A stretch of DNA of 64,000 nucleotides from Streptomyces nojiriensis (GTDB taxonomy: Bacteria; Actinomycetota; Actinomycetes; Streptomycetales; Streptomycetaceae): the NCBI RefSeq assembly GCF_017639205.1, contig NZ_CP071139.1, positions 8,369,501 through 8,433,500 of the forward strand. Direction: 5' to 3'. The notes under the pieces are model-generated. The model saw nothing but the letters and a program-made list of their open reading frames with translations, had not been told where the DNA came from and made no database searches. The translations under genes were made by a program, and so were the position numbers. Positions 8,993 through 17,871 of this stretch are shown here, in pieces (within the stretch, counting starts at the first letter, position 1; the number at the start of each line of letters is the position of its first letter).

Positions 8993-9949
8993 TCATTCGC
9001 CCCGGGCGCCGCACTGCCACTCCCGGGGCGACATGCCGTAGGCGGCGCGAAAGGCGCGGCTGAAGTGGGACGGGTTGGTGAACCCCCAGCGCTGCGCGAC
9101 CGCGGTGACCGCCGGCGCCGACCCCGACCGCCGCGACAGGTCGCGCCGGCACCGCTCCAGCCGCTCCTGCCGGATCCAGCGGCCCACCGTGGTCCCCTCC
9201 GGCTGGAAGAGCTTGTGCAGGTACCGCACCGAGATGTGGTGCGCGGCCGCGATGCGCTCCGGCGAGAGATCGGGGTCGGACAGGCAGGTGAGGACGTACG
9301 CCTTGACGCGCGCCAGCATGCCGCGGGCCGTGTCCGAGGCGTACGGATCCAGCCGCCCCTGCCGCTCGCGCACCAGCACGGCCAGCAGGTCCATCGCCGT
9401 CATGGCCAGCTGCTGCCCCGTGTACGCGTCGAAGCCGGAGGCCCGTTCGGCCAGCCGCCTCAGGAAGCCCGCGACCAGCCCGGAGGTCCCGCCATCACCG
9501 CTGAAGACCGTGCCGGTGACCGCCCGCAGATCCGACTCCGGCACGCCCAGCCCGCTCTTGGGGACCCGGATCGCCGTGAAGCGGAAGTGGTCCGGCTGCT
9601 CCCGTTCGTACGGACGTCCGGCGTCCGGGCAGGTGAAGGTCCCGGGCCCGACCAGGGCCCGGCGGCCGTCCTGGGTCAGCCGCGCGGTACCGGTGTGCTG
9701 GAAGGTGACGGTGAGGAACTCCTCCCCGCCCCGGGAGATCAGCCGCCGGTCGCGCGACACGCTCTGCCGGCCCGCCTGGACCGCCGAGATCTGCAGGGGG
9801 CCGAGACGTTCGCTGGTGATGCTCCATGCGGACGGCACGGGCTCGTGCAGGGTGACGTCGAGCGGGATGAACGTCTCCGACACCAGGTTGTGCCAGTAGT
9901 CCGCCCGTTCGTACGGGGACAGCAGCGAGGTGGTGAATACGACGCTCAT
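8993..9949 (-). CDS. AraC-family transcriptional regulator, 318 aa
   Basis: Residues about 15-190 match the AraC-binding-like N-terminal domain (ISAVQAGRQSVSRDRRLISRGGEEFLTV). The C-terminal 110 residues hold the two helix-turn-helix units, with the classical ending WGFTNPSHFSRAFRAAYGMSPREWQ. ATG 9949 is chosen because TCGGAG precedes it; upstream in-frame residues are intergenic. It is convergent with the hydrolase run and may regulate it or the LuxR-type gene behind it. No operator was recognised. Confidence 0.85.
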   Translation of the reverse strand: MSVVFTTSLLSPYERADYWHNLVSETFIPLDVTLHEPVPSAWSITSERLGPLQISAVQAGRQSVSRDRRLISRGGEEFLTVTFQHTGTARLTQDGRRALVGPGTFTCPDAGRPYEREQPDHFRFTAIRVPKSGLGVPESDLRAVTGTVFSGDGGTSGLVAGFLRRLAERASGFDAYTGQQLAMTAMDLLAVLVRERQGRLDPYASDTARGMLARVKAYVLTCLSDPDLSPERIAAAHHISVRYLHKLFQPEGTTVGRWIRQERLERCRRDLSRRSGSAPAVTAVAQRWGFTNPSHFSRAFRAAYGMSPREWQCGARGE

Positions 9950-10039
9950 GGGAACTCCGAGGGGGGTGGGGCGTTTTCCTCCACCCAGTCTCGGAACGAC
10001 CGGCGCCGCTGCCATCCGTCACATGACTTGCCCCGTGCC

Positions 10040-12808
10040 TCAGTCGCCCGACTCCGGCTCCACCACGTCCCGCAGCCGGCCGCGCGAGCTGACGCCCAGC
10101 ACCGGGAAGGCCTGGTAGAGGTGCGTGCCGACGGTCCGCGGGGAGAGGAACAGACGCTCACCGATCTCGCGGTTGGTCAGGCCCTGGGCCGCCAGCCGGA
10201 CGATCCGCTGACGCTGCGGCGTCAGGGTCCGGAACGCGCTGCGCGGGGCGGGGGCGACGGCCACGCCGGCCGCGCGCAGCTCGGCCTGGGCCCGCTCGCT
10301 CCAGTGCACCGCCCCCAGCCCCTCGAAGATCTCACGGGCCTTGACCAGGGCGGCCCGGGCCTCGGCGATCCGGCGCTGCCTGCGCAGCCACTCCCCGTAC
10401 TCCAGCCAGGTCTGGGCATGTTCGAACGGCCAGCGGTGGCCGGCCGGGTCGGCCAGCGCGCTCTCGAAGAACGGGCCGGCCTCGGCCGGATCGGCGAGCA
10501 GCGCCCGGGCCCGGTCCAGGACCTGCCGCAGCCGGACGGAGCCCCCGCCGCCGACCACGGCGGTGACCTGCTCCAGGGCGGCGAAGGCGTCCTCGGCGCG
10601 GCCGACGAGCACGGCGGCCGCCGCGTGGTCGGCGACGGCGTAGCACGACAGGTGGTAGTGGACGGGTGCCCCCTCCCCGTCGAACAGGGCGCGGAAGTGC
10701 CGGAAGGCCGAGGCGTGGTCACCGAGCGCCGTGGCGGCGAGCCCGGCCGCCCGGCGGGCCCGGACGACGGCGCCGAGCACCCCGGCCGGCTCGGTGACGG
10801 CGAGGGCGGCCGTCGCGTGCCGTACGGCGAGCTCCGGTTCGCCGGTGAGCGCGCACAGGGTGGCCAGGACGGTCAGCGCCCGCGCGGAGCCGTGCGTGTG
10901 GACACCGTCCAGGAACCGGCCGGCGAGCCGCTCGACACCGAGCCGGGCGTCCGCCCAGCGGCCCCGGTCGAGATTGGCCCAGGCCAGATCGGCGGCGGTC
11001 ATCCCCGAGTGGAAGGCGTCGGCGTCCTCCCATTGCGGGTTGGCCACCTCGCGGAGCAGGCTCACCGCCGTCTCGGTCTCGTCGAGGATCATGCAGAGCA
11101 CGCCGAGCGTGTGGTTCTCGGTGGGCGCGCGGCCCGGCGCGGAGGTGACGGCGGGCAGGTGGGACCGGACCAGGCCGCCCTTGCCGAAGGGGTCCGTGAC
11201 ACCGGCGTCCCACAGGTGGAACGGATGCGGCGGCGCCGGATCCGTCAGGGCGCGGCCGGCCAGCAGCCGCAGCACGCGCTCGCGCTGGACGGGACTGCCC
11301 GAGTGGTAGGCGATCCCGGTGAGGATCGTGGAACTGCCCTCGTCGAGCTGCGCCACGTCGGGCAGGCCGTCGGGGGCGATCAGGGCGAACGCCCGCTCCA
11401 TCCGCATCATCAGCATCTCCACCAGGGCGGTGAGCGCCGATATCCAGGGCGTTGCCGCCGGGTCCTCGTTGACCGAGGCCGCCTTCGCCGCGAGCTCCTC
11501 CGCCCGGTCGATGTCGCCGGTCAGGACGCCCGCGTACGCCGCCGTCGTCAGCAGCCGGGTCTGCTCGGCAGGGCTGGGGTTCAGCTGGGCGCACCGTTCC
11601 AGACCGGCCAGGGCCTCGGCGAGGGCGCCGCGGGCGAACGCGCGCATGGCGGTGGCCTCCAGCGCGGCCGACACCGCCGCGTCCGGCTCCACCGTGGCGG
11701 CCGACAACTGCCAGGCCCGGCGGTCGGGATCACCGTCGAGCGAGGCCGCCAGCGCCAGGTGGGTCCGCCGGCGCTCGGCGAACGGGGCGGCTCCGTAGAT
11801 CGCGGAGCGGACCAGGGGATGCCGGAAGTCGATGCGGTCGCTGTGCAGCCGGACCAGCCCCGCCCGCTCCGCGGGCAGCCAGACGTCCATGTCCGTGCCG
11901 GGCGGCAGGGCGGCCAGTACACCGGCCGGCCCGACGCCCTCGGCCGCCGCCGCGACCAGCAGCGCGGCCCGCGTCGCCACGGGCAGCTCGTCCACCTGGG
12001 CGGCGAAGGTCCGCTCCAGCAGATCGGTGACCGGGAGATGACCGGCCGCGTGGAGTCCGGCCGCGTGGAGTCCGGCCGCGTGGAGTCCGGCCGCCTGTGG
12101 CCCGTCCGCCCGGAGCGCGCCTTCGCGGGCCGCCGAGCGCGAAAGCTCCACCAGGGCCAGCGGGTTGCCCGCGGCGGTGTCCAGCACACGGCGCCGGGCG
12201 GCTCCCAGGGGCGGATCCGGCTGCGCGCCGATCAGCTCCTCGGCCTCGTCCGGCGACAGCGCGGGCACCTCCAGCTCCGGGACCGACCGGTCCAGCCACT
12301 CCGGCCGGCACGTACCGCGCGAGGCGACGAGCAGCCCGATCGGCTCGCCCGCGAGACGCCGGGCGAGGAACCCCAGGACCTGGCAGCTCCCGGGGTCGAT
12401 CCACTGGGCGTCGTCGACGGCGAGCAGTACCCGCCCGGCCGAGGCGACGTGCGAGACCAGGGTCAGTACGGCCAGGCTCATCATCATGGGGTCCGGCGGC
12501 GTCGGGTCGTCGCCCAGGCCGAAGGCGGCCATCAGGGCGCCGTGCTGACGGACCGGCAGGTCGTCGGCCCGGTCCAGCACGGGCAGCAGCAGCTGGTGCA
12601 ACCCCGCGAAGGCCAGCTCGGTCTCCGCCGCGTTGCCGCGCACCCGCAGCACCCGGGTCCCCGCCGCGAGCGCGTCGTCGGCGGTCATGTCCAACAGCAG
12701 GGTCTTGCCGACCCCGGGCTCCCCGAGCAGCAGCAGCGACGCGCTGGCCGCCCGCGGTGACAACGCGGCGGCGATGGCCGCCCGTTCTTCCTGACGCCCG
12801 ATCAACAC
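10040..12808 (-). CDS. LAL-type LuxR family transcriptional regulator, about 922 aa
   Basis: A large ATP-binding LuxR regulator. An AAA/NACHT-like domain carries Walker A LGEPGVGKT and Walker B VLLAVDDAQW. A long alpha-helical TPR-like centre follows, then a C-terminal LuxR helix-turn-helix (LTNREIGERLFLSPRTVGTHL). The GTG at 12808 gives the family's usual beginning VLIGRQEERAA. An ATG at 12898 in the same frame would add 30 residues, so the start is uncertain. An in-frame 15-bp repeat codes for AAGLH units near residue 245. Members often activate secondary metabolism or catabolic genes; the target here is unknown. Confidence 0.85.
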   Translation of the reverse strand: MLIGRQEERAAIAAALSPRAASASLLLLGEPGVGKTLLLDMTADDALAAGTRVLRVRGNAAETELAFAGLHQLLLPVLDRADDLPVRQHGALMAAFGLGDDPTPPDPMMMSLAVLTLVSHVASAGRVLLAVDDAQWIDPGSCQVLGFLARRLAGEPIGLLVASRGTCRPEWLDRSVPELEVPALSPDEAEELIGAQPDPPLGAARRRVLDTAAGNPLALVELSRSAAREGALRADGPQAAGLHAAGLHAAGLHAAGHLPVTDLLERTFAAQVDELPVATRAALLVAAAAEGVGPAGVLAALPPGTDMDVWLPAERAGLVRLHSDRIDFRHPLVRSAIYGAAPFAERRRTHLALAASLDGDPDRRAWQLSAATVEPDAAVSAALEATAMRAFARGALAEALAGLERCAQLNPSPAEQTRLLTTAAYAGVLTGDIDRAEELAAKAASVNEDPAATPWISALTALVEMLMMRMERAFALIAPDGLPDVAQLDEGSSTILTGIAYHSGSPVQRERVLRLLAGRALTDPAPPHPFHLWDAGVTDPFGKGGLVRSHLPAVTSAPGRAPTENHTLGVLCMILDETETAVSLLREVANPQWEDADAFHSGMTAADLAWANLDRGRWADARLGVERLAGRFLDGVHTHGSARALTVLATLCALTGEPELAVRHATAALAVTEPAGVLGAVVRARRAAGLAATALGDHASAFRHFRALFDGEGAPVHYHLSCYAVADHAAAAVLVGRAEDAFAALEQVTAVVGGGGSVRLRQVLDRARALLADPAEAGPFFESALADPAGHRWPFEHAQTWLEYGEWLRRQRRIAEARAALVKAREIFEGLGAVHWSERAQAELRAAGVAVAPAPRSAFRTLTPQRQRIVRLAAQGLTNREIGERLFLSPRTVGTHLYQAFPVLGVSSRGRLRDVVEPESGD
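12042..12094. repeat. In-frame 15-bp tandem repeat inside the LuxR-family gene
   Basis: Three exact copies of CCGGCCGCGTGGAGT and a fourth partial copy lie end to end. Because the unit is a multiple of three, the protein gains a run of AAGLH pentapeptides rather than a frameshift. The repeat sits in the linker between the ATPase domain and the helical region. Confidence 0.9.
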
Positions 12809-12959
12809 GATTGTTCCGAACCTTCTCAGCAGGAGGACATCCGCCGTTCGTACACAGGGGCGGACGGCACTCCGGCGAGCATAGTCGGGCCGTGCCATGG
12901 TTCTGACCGGGCGTAACGCACGTCACGGACGCCCGTGGGCCGCACGGCGCCCGGGCGTA

Positions 12960-13565
12960 TCAGGGGCCGCGCCAGATGTTGGCGAACGCCGCGTTCTCGA
13001 TGGTCCGCCGCTGCCGTACGGCCTCCAGCTCCATCACCGCGTCGCTGACGACGGCCAGGACGGTCGTCACCGCCTCGTCCCCCGGGCGCGGTTCGGCCTC
13101 GGGGTCACCACTGCCGATGCCCACGACCGAGGCGAGGGCGGCGAGGACGGGCTCTTCCTCCTCCTGGCGGCTCAGCGCCCGGCGGCGGGCGGGCGTATCG
13201 GCCACCTCCATACGGTCGCTCCCGAAGGGCAGCAGGCCGCGCCGTCCCCGCGTCAGCTCACCGGCTTCCTCCAGAGCGGCCTGGTACGCCGCGGACAGAT
13301 CACGCCCGCGGCGCCACAGCCAGTCGTCGACCCGCTCGTACGGCATCTGGCGGGTGAGCGCCGACGCGGCCTCGGCCAGCAGGGGGTCGTGCAGTTCCTG
13401 CTCCCCGCCGGGCACGATGCGGTCGCCGTCCAGTGCGGCGGCCTGCGCGTCGAGAAGGTCGATCAGCTCGGCTCCCGCGAGGGCGAGCGACAGGTCGCCC
13501 TGCCCGACGGAACGGTCCGGCGGCGGGTCCATGGCGATGATGAACAGGTCTTTCGCCGTGCTCAT
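12960..13565 (-). CDS. GPP34 (GOLPH3)-family phosphoprotein, 201 aa
   Basis: The opening SVGQGDLSLALAGAELIDLL, and the ending RRTIENAAFANIWRGP with VTTVLAVVSDAVMELEAVRQRR, match actinobacterial GPP34 proteins. These are relatives of the eukaryotic phosphatidylinositol-4-phosphate-binding GOLPH3. Bacterial members are soluble and helical; their function is poorly known, and membrane-surface lipid binding is inferred from the eukaryotic relative. The start follows GAGGGGAG. The gene stands alone between the LuxR gene and the peroxidase. Confidence 0.8.
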   Translation of the reverse strand: MSTAKDLFIIAMDPPPDRSVGQGDLSLALAGAELIDLLDAQAAALDGDRIVPGGEQELHDPLLAEAASALTRQMPYERVDDWLWRRGRDLSAAYQAALEEAGELTRGRRGLLPFGSDRMEVADTPARRRALSRQEEEEPVLAALASVVGIGSGDPEAEPRPGDEAVTTVLAVVSDAVMELEAVRQRRTIENAAFANIWRGP

Positions 13566-13699
13566 GAACGGCTCCCCTCGCGGTCGTCGGAAGGCGCGGA
13601 TACCGGGGGCCAGCCGGCCGCAGGGACCAGCTGATCACCTTCCTATGGTCGCACCAACGCCCGCGACGGCCCGCTGGTTCCCGGATCCACCCGGACGGC

Positions 13700-14965
13700 C
13701 TAGATCTCCAGCAGGGCCTGGGCGACGTAGCCGCCCGGCCGGACGCCGCCGGGGACCACGAACAGCGACGAGGCCTCGTGGACCAGGTACCGGCCGAGGG
13801 CGTCGCCGCGGGCGAGGCGCTGCTGGACGGGCACGAAGCCGGTGCGGGGGTCGGACTGCCAGGCCACGAAGAGCATCCCGGCGTCCGGCGTGCCGTCCGC
13901 GCGCAGGCCGTCGTAGTACGACCAGCCGCGGCGCAGCATCGTCGCGCCGCCGTTGGCGCCGGGGGCGGCCAGCCGGATGTGTGCGTTGTGCGCGATCACC
14001 GGGACGCCGTCCGGGCGGTTGGCCGTGAGGTCGGGGGCGGTGTGTTCACCGCCGCCGGTGAGGGGGGAGCCGTCGGCGGCGCGGCGTCCGAGGGCCTGTT
14101 CCCGGTGCTCCTGCGGGAGGGTGTCCCAGTGGTCGAGGAGCATCCGGATCCGGCGGACCACCACGTACGAGCCGCCCGCCAGCCACGGCGGCGCACCGGG
14201 GGCGGTCACGAGGATCCGGTCGCGCGCGGCGGCATCGGCGGGGGAGGGGTTGGCGGTGCCGTCGAGCTGTCCCATGAGGTTGCGGTGCGTGGGCGCGGTG
14301 CGGCCGGGCACCGGCGCGGTGGTGAACCCGGACATCACCCAGCGGGTCTTCGCCTCACCGTGCGCCAGGCGCTGCACGGTGCGCAGGGCGTGCAGGCAGA
14401 CGAGCGGGTCGTCGGCGGCGATCTGGACGAACAGGTCGCCGTCCCCGCGGGCCGGGTCGAGCCGGTCGTCGGGGAAGGCGGGCAGCGGTGCGAGTGCCTC
14501 GGGTCGGGCCGCGGCCAGGCCCACCCGGTCGAAGAAGCTCGCGCCGAAACCGAAGGTGAGGGTGAGCGAGGCGGGTCCGGCGCCCAGCGCGACGCCGGTG
14601 TCGGCGGCCCGGGAACCCGGCGGGCTGATCTCCTCACCGACCGGTTCGCCGCGGGTGAGGCGCTGGGCGGCGGTGCTCCAGCGCAGCAGGAGCGCGGCGG
14701 CCCGGCCCCGGTCGGTCCGCGCCCCGAAATCGAAGGCGGCCAGGTGGGCGTGGGTCTGGCGGGGGTGGAGGATCCCGGCCTGCTGCGGGCCGTGGAAGGG
14801 GACGGTGGCACGGGCGCCGCCGCTCGGCGCGGCCGGGGACTCGCGCACGGTGGCCGCGACGAGGGCGCCGCCGCCCGCCGCGGCCCCGAAGCCGGCGGCG
14901 CCGAGCAGCGCGCGCCGGGTCAGGGGCCTCCGGCGGCCCGGCGCTCCGGAGGCCTCAGTGGGCAC
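13700..14965 (-). CDS. Dyp-type haem peroxidase, Tat-exported (EfeB-like), 421 aa
   Basis: The N-terminus has a twin-arginine signal (RRPLTRRALLGAAGFG followed by a hydrophobic Ala/Gly core). The mature protein has the Dyp GxxDG motif as GQLDGTANPSP, the distal Arg region, and the proximal haem His in VIAHNAHIRLAAP. The C-terminal RGWSYYDGL...GMLFVAWQSDPRTGFVPVQ block is typical of EfeB/YcdB peroxidases. It should act outside the membrane, oxidising substrates with H2O2. The start codon lies inside the end of the upstream lipoprotein gene (11-bp overlap), so the two are one transcript. EfeO and EfeU partners are absent. Confidence 0.88.
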   Translation of the reverse strand: MPTEASGAPGRRRPLTRRALLGAAGFGAAAGGGALVAATVRESPAAPSGGARATVPFHGPQQAGILHPRQTHAHLAAFDFGARTDRGRAAALLLRWSTAAQRLTRGEPVGEEISPPGSRAADTGVALGAGPASLTLTFGFGASFFDRVGLAAARPEALAPLPAFPDDRLDPARGDGDLFVQIAADDPLVCLHALRTVQRLAHGEAKTRWVMSGFTTAPVPGRTAPTHRNLMGQLDGTANPSPADAAARDRILVTAPGAPPWLAGGSYVVVRRIRMLLDHWDTLPQEHREQALGRRAADGSPLTGGGEHTAPDLTANRPDGVPVIAHNAHIRLAAPGANGGATMLRRGWSYYDGLRADGTPDAGMLFVAWQSDPRTGFVPVQQRLARGDALGRYLVHEASSLFVVPGGVRPGGYVAQALLEI

Positions 14966-15611
14966 CGTCGACCACCGGATCGACGGTGCCGACCCACAGC
15001 TGGTTCAGTTCCGAGACGTAGCGGCCGCCGCGGGTGTCCTGCGGGACGACCAGGCGCGGGCCGGCCGAGTCCTCGAAGGCCGTCCCGTCCTCGGAAACGG
15101 CCAGCAGGATCTGGGACTTGGCGAATCCCGGATCGAGTTCGGCCCATGCGAAGACCGCGCGGTAGTCGCCGCCGCCGGTGGCCGCGACCACCCCGCGCAA
15201 CTGCCCGTTCTTCTTGGTCTGGTCGAAGCGCGGCTGGGCCGCCTTCAGCACCTCGTGCAGCAGCACGCCCTGGTAGGTGTGCTTCTGGTCCCCCTTGGCG
15301 CTGATGAACTCCACCGAGGCCTCGGCCCGGGGCAGCTTGCGCAGGTCGGCCAGGGTGACGGTGTACGGCTTGTCGACCTCGCCCGCTATACGTACCTCAC
15401 CCGGCTTGATCGGAGCCGACGAGCCGTTGGGCGAGGCCGACGCGGATGCGGACGCGGATGCCGGCGCCGGGGCGGACGAGGCGGCCGCGTCCTTCGGGTC
15501 GTCGGCCGTGCCACAGGAGGTGATCAGCAGGGCGGTGGCGGCGGCACACACGCGTGCCACGCGTCGCGATGCCCGGCCCGCGCATCTGCGGCGGTCTTCG
15601 TCCTGCGTCAT
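14955..15611 (-). CDS. Lipoprotein with molybdopterin-oxidoreductase-like (SUOX) domain, 218 aa
   Basis: A lipoprotein signal ends in LLITSCG (Cys at about residue 32). A low-complexity Ala/Ser stretch (SASASASAS) then acts as a tether. From about residue 65 on, GEVDKPYTVTLADLRKLPRAEASVEF, TYQGVLLHEVL and DYRAVFAWAELDP resemble the oxidoreductase molybdopterin-binding (sulfite-oxidase-like) fold, here a single small domain. Whether it binds a cofactor is unknown. AGGAGAT precedes the ATG at 15611. It overlaps the Dyp peroxidase gene, suggesting a paired extracytoplasmic redox function. Confidence 0.65.
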   Translation of the reverse strand: MTQDEDRRRCAGRASRRVARVCAAATALLITSCGTADDPKDAAASSAPAPASASASASASPNGSSAPIKPGEVRIAGEVDKPYTVTLADLRKLPRAEASVEFISAKGDQKHTYQGVLLHEVLKAAQPRFDQTKKNGQLRGVVAATGGGDYRAVFAWAELDPGFAKSQILLAVSEDGTAFEDSAGPRLVVPQDTRGGRYVSELNQLWVGTVDPVVDGAH

Positions 15612-15974
15612 ACGGATCTCCTGGTCAGCGACTGCCGTACCCCGAGGCCAGAACGTCTGTCGAACGCATCTGCAAGGCGAATCGGCATATGGAATGTAAT
15701 TTGCCGCGTGAAACATACATGAGAACTGTCAAATGCCAACAGCGTCGGAAAGGGATTCCGTACCGGGATCCAGGCAGCCTTCGCCGCCCCATGTGGCATT
15801 GCACAAAGGGGAGCCGAGCCGGACGTGCCATTTCCGTTCCGGCTCGGTCGAAGCCACAAAGGCGAGGGAGGGAACGCGTGGCCCGCTCCGTCCCTCTTGC
15901 CTGGTGCGCCACCGACTGGTAGCGCTCCGGACCCGAGCGTCCGGACGGGTACGGCACAGAGGGTTCACTGATTC
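15612..15974. other. 363-bp intergenic region with two hairpins, divergent promoters
   Basis: The region separates the divergent lipoprotein and esterase genes. It is AT-richer at 15670-15735, where promoters are likely. A perfect 10-bp inverted repeat (CCGAGCCGGA at 15814-15823 with its complement at 15838-15847) and a 7-bp one (TCCGGAC at 15926-15932, complement at 15939-15945) precede the esterase. I see no supportable gene; the short open frames lack ribosome sites. Confidence 0.6.
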
Positions 15975-17072
15975 ATGGGTCTGACGAGTGGCACGCTCAT
16001 GGCGGGCGTCGCATTGTGCACGGCGCTGCTGTTCGCCCTCACGGTATGGCTGTGGCCCCGGCTCGGGCGCCCGGGCGCCCGCCGGGTGCTGGGGCGCGTC
16101 GGGCTGCTCGTGCTCGTCCAGGTGTCGGTCCTCGCCACGGTCGGCGCCGCGGCCAACCGCACCTTCCTCCTCTACGACTCCTGGGCCGACCTCGCCGGCA
16201 CGAAGCAGCATGCCCCGGCCGTCCCGGGCGGCGCAGCCGTGGAGGTGCTGGGCCGGCAGGCCCCGGAGGTGCCCGGCGGCCGGAACCCGCAGGTGGGCGG
16301 AGTGATCGAGAAGGTGACGATCCACGGCGAGCGGTCCCGGGCCGCCGCCGAGGCGTACGTGTACCTGCCGCCGGAGTACTTCGACAAGAGGGACGGGCAG
16401 CGCAGGTTCCCGGCCGCCGTCGTCCTCACCGGCTACCCGGGCATGGCCGAGAACCTCATCAAGAAGCTCCACTACCCGAGGCTTGCGTGGAGCCTGGCGA
16501 AGCAGAAGCGCATGCAGCCGATGATCCTGGTGATGATGCGGCCCACCATCGCCGCGCCCAACACCCAGTGCGTCGACGTGCCCGGGGGCCCGCAGAGCGA
16601 GGCCTTCTTCGGCGCTGACGTCGTCAAGGCGGTCTCCGGTACCTACCGCGTGGGCACCTCGCCGCGGAGCTGGGGCATCATCGGCGATTCCACCGGGGGC
16701 TACTGCGCCCTGAAGATGACGGTGCAGCACCCGGAGGCGTACGCGGTCGGCGTGGGCCTGTCGGCGGAGTACCGGCCCGAGATCGACAAGGACTCCGGCG
16801 ACCTGTTCAAGGGGAACAAGGACGAGGAGAAGCGGTCCGACCTGCTGTGGCACCTGGACCACCAGCCGCAGGGGAACTCCTCGTTCCTGGTGACCTCTTC
16901 GCTGCGGGGCGAGCCGAACTACGGCGAGACACAGGAGTTCATCCGCAAGGTGAAAGCACCCGCGCACGTCTCGTCGATCATCCTCGACAGCGGCGGCCAC
17001 AGCTTCAACACCTGGCTGCGGGAGATCCCGCCGGCGCTCGTCTGGACCGGCGCGCGGCTCACCGCCGAGTGA
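15975..17072 (+). CDS. Membrane-anchored esterase/antigen-85-like alpha/beta hydrolase, 365 aa
   Basis: Two N-terminal transmembrane helices (about residues 8-28 and 40-60) precede an extracytoplasmic alpha/beta hydrolase. The putative esterase family (esterase D / mycolyltransferase-like) is indicated by YVYLPPEYF, FPAAVVLTGYPG, and the nucleophile elbow GIIGDSTGGYCALKM. A late His lies in LDSGGHSFNTWL. Mature secreted relatives hydrolyse or transfer acyl groups. No cell-wall genes are adjacent. ATG 15975 is the only start in front of the first helix; the ribosome site is weak (GAGGGTTCACTG). Confidence 0.8.
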   Translation: MGLTSGTLMAGVALCTALLFALTVWLWPRLGRPGARRVLGRVGLLVLVQVSVLATVGAAANRTFLLYDSWADLAGTKQHAPAVPGGAAVEVLGRQAPEVPGGRNPQVGGVIEKVTIHGERSRAAAEAYVYLPPEYFDKRDGQRRFPAAVVLTGYPGMAENLIKKLHYPRLAWSLAKQKRMQPMILVMMRPTIAAPNTQCVDVPGGPQSEAFFGADVVKAVSGTYRVGTSPRSWGIIGDSTGGYCALKMTVQHPEAYAVGVGLSAEYRPEIDKDSGDLFKGNKDEEKRSDLLWHLDHQPQGNSSFLVTSSLRGEPNYGETQEFIRKVKAPAHVSSIILDSGGHSFNTWLREIPPALVWTGARLTAE

Positions 17073-17140
17073 GGCGGCGGCATCCGGCGGCGTCCCCCGC
17101 ACCCGGGTGAGCCGCGTCTCACCTGACCCCCGCCGCTTGT

Positions 17141-17160
17141 CTATGCAACGAGTTGCATAG
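17141..17160. promoter_or_regulatory. 9-bp inverted repeat operator upstream of padR
   Basis: CTATGCAAC and its exact complement GTTGCATAG flank two bases. The centre is about 22 bp upstream of the PadR start codon. Many PadR regulators autoregulate through ATGCAAC/GTTGCAT-like palindromes, so this is probably its operator. Confidence 0.75.
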
Positions 17161-17172
17161 AAAGATCGGGGC

Positions 17173-17745
17173 ATGGCGCTCGACCACGCGATCCTCGTCT
17201 CCCTGCTGGAGAAGCCGGGCTCCGGCTATGAGCTGGCCCGCCGGTTCGACCGGTCCATCGGCTACTTCTGGACCGCCACCCACCAGCAGATCTACCGCGT
17301 CCTGGGACGCATGGAGGGCAACGGGCTGCTCGCCGTCCGCGAGGTGCCGCAGCAGGGCCGGCCGGACAAGAAGGAGTACTCCGTCGCCGGCCCCGGCCGC
17401 ACCGCCCTCGCCCAGTGGCTGCACGAGCCGATCGAGCCCGAGAGCCTCCGCCACGACCTCGCCGTCAAGATCCGCGGGGCGGCCTTCGACGACCCGGCCG
17501 CACTGATCCACGAGGTCGAGCGGCACCACCGGGCGCACAGCGACCGGCTGGCCCGCTATCTCGCCGGTGAACTGCGCGACTTCACCGGGCCGGACGCCCC
17601 CGCACCGCTCGACGCCGGTCAGGAGCTCCAGTACGTCGTGCTGCGCGGCGGCATCGCGTTCGAGCGGATGACGATCGCCTGGCTCGACGACGTCCTCGCC
17701 ACGCTCCACCGGCTCGGCGGGGGCCCGCCGACCGCCACCGCCTGA
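17173..17745 (+). CDS. PadR-family transcriptional regulator, 190 aa
   Basis: The N-terminal winged helix-turn-helix shows the family pattern: AILVSLLEKPGSGYELARRFDRSIGYFW, then QIYRVLGRMEGNGLL and a wing REVPQQGRPDKKEYSV. The C-terminal Vir_act_alpha_C-type helices (DLAVKIRGAAFDDP onward) mediate dimerisation. It lies next to a strong palindrome and 126 bp upstream of the acyl-CoA dehydrogenase gene, which it likely controls in response to a small aromatic or acyl ligand. Confidence 0.88.
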   Translation: MALDHAILVSLLEKPGSGYELARRFDRSIGYFWTATHQQIYRVLGRMEGNGLLAVREVPQQGRPDKKEYSVAGPGRTALAQWLHEPIEPESLRHDLAVKIRGAAFDDPAALIHEVERHHRAHSDRLARYLAGELRDFTGPDAPAPLDAGQELQYVVLRGGIAFERMTIAWLDDVLATLHRLGGGPPTATA

Positions 17746-17871
17746 ACCCCGTGGCGCCGCGGCGGCCGCCCGCGCCCCGCGCCCCTGCCGCACCGCACCG
17801 CACCGCACCGCCCCCCCACGCATTCGCCCGGCCTCCCTCCCCTCCTCCAACCCCTCGGAAGGTGAACCCCC

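Noticed and set aside
12042..12094. CRISPR-like direct repeats
   Set aside because: Repeats are contiguous, 15 bp, without spacers, and in a coding frame.
8480..12760. A 1426-codon open frame on the plus strand
   Set aside because: It is antisense to the AraC and LuxR genes and exists only because of GC-skewed third positions; it has low-complexity Arg/Gly/Pro content and no domain.
15733..15984. Small protein frame in the 15.6-16.0 kb gap
   Set aside because: No ribosome site, Arg/Ser-rich composition without structure, and it overlaps the esterase start.
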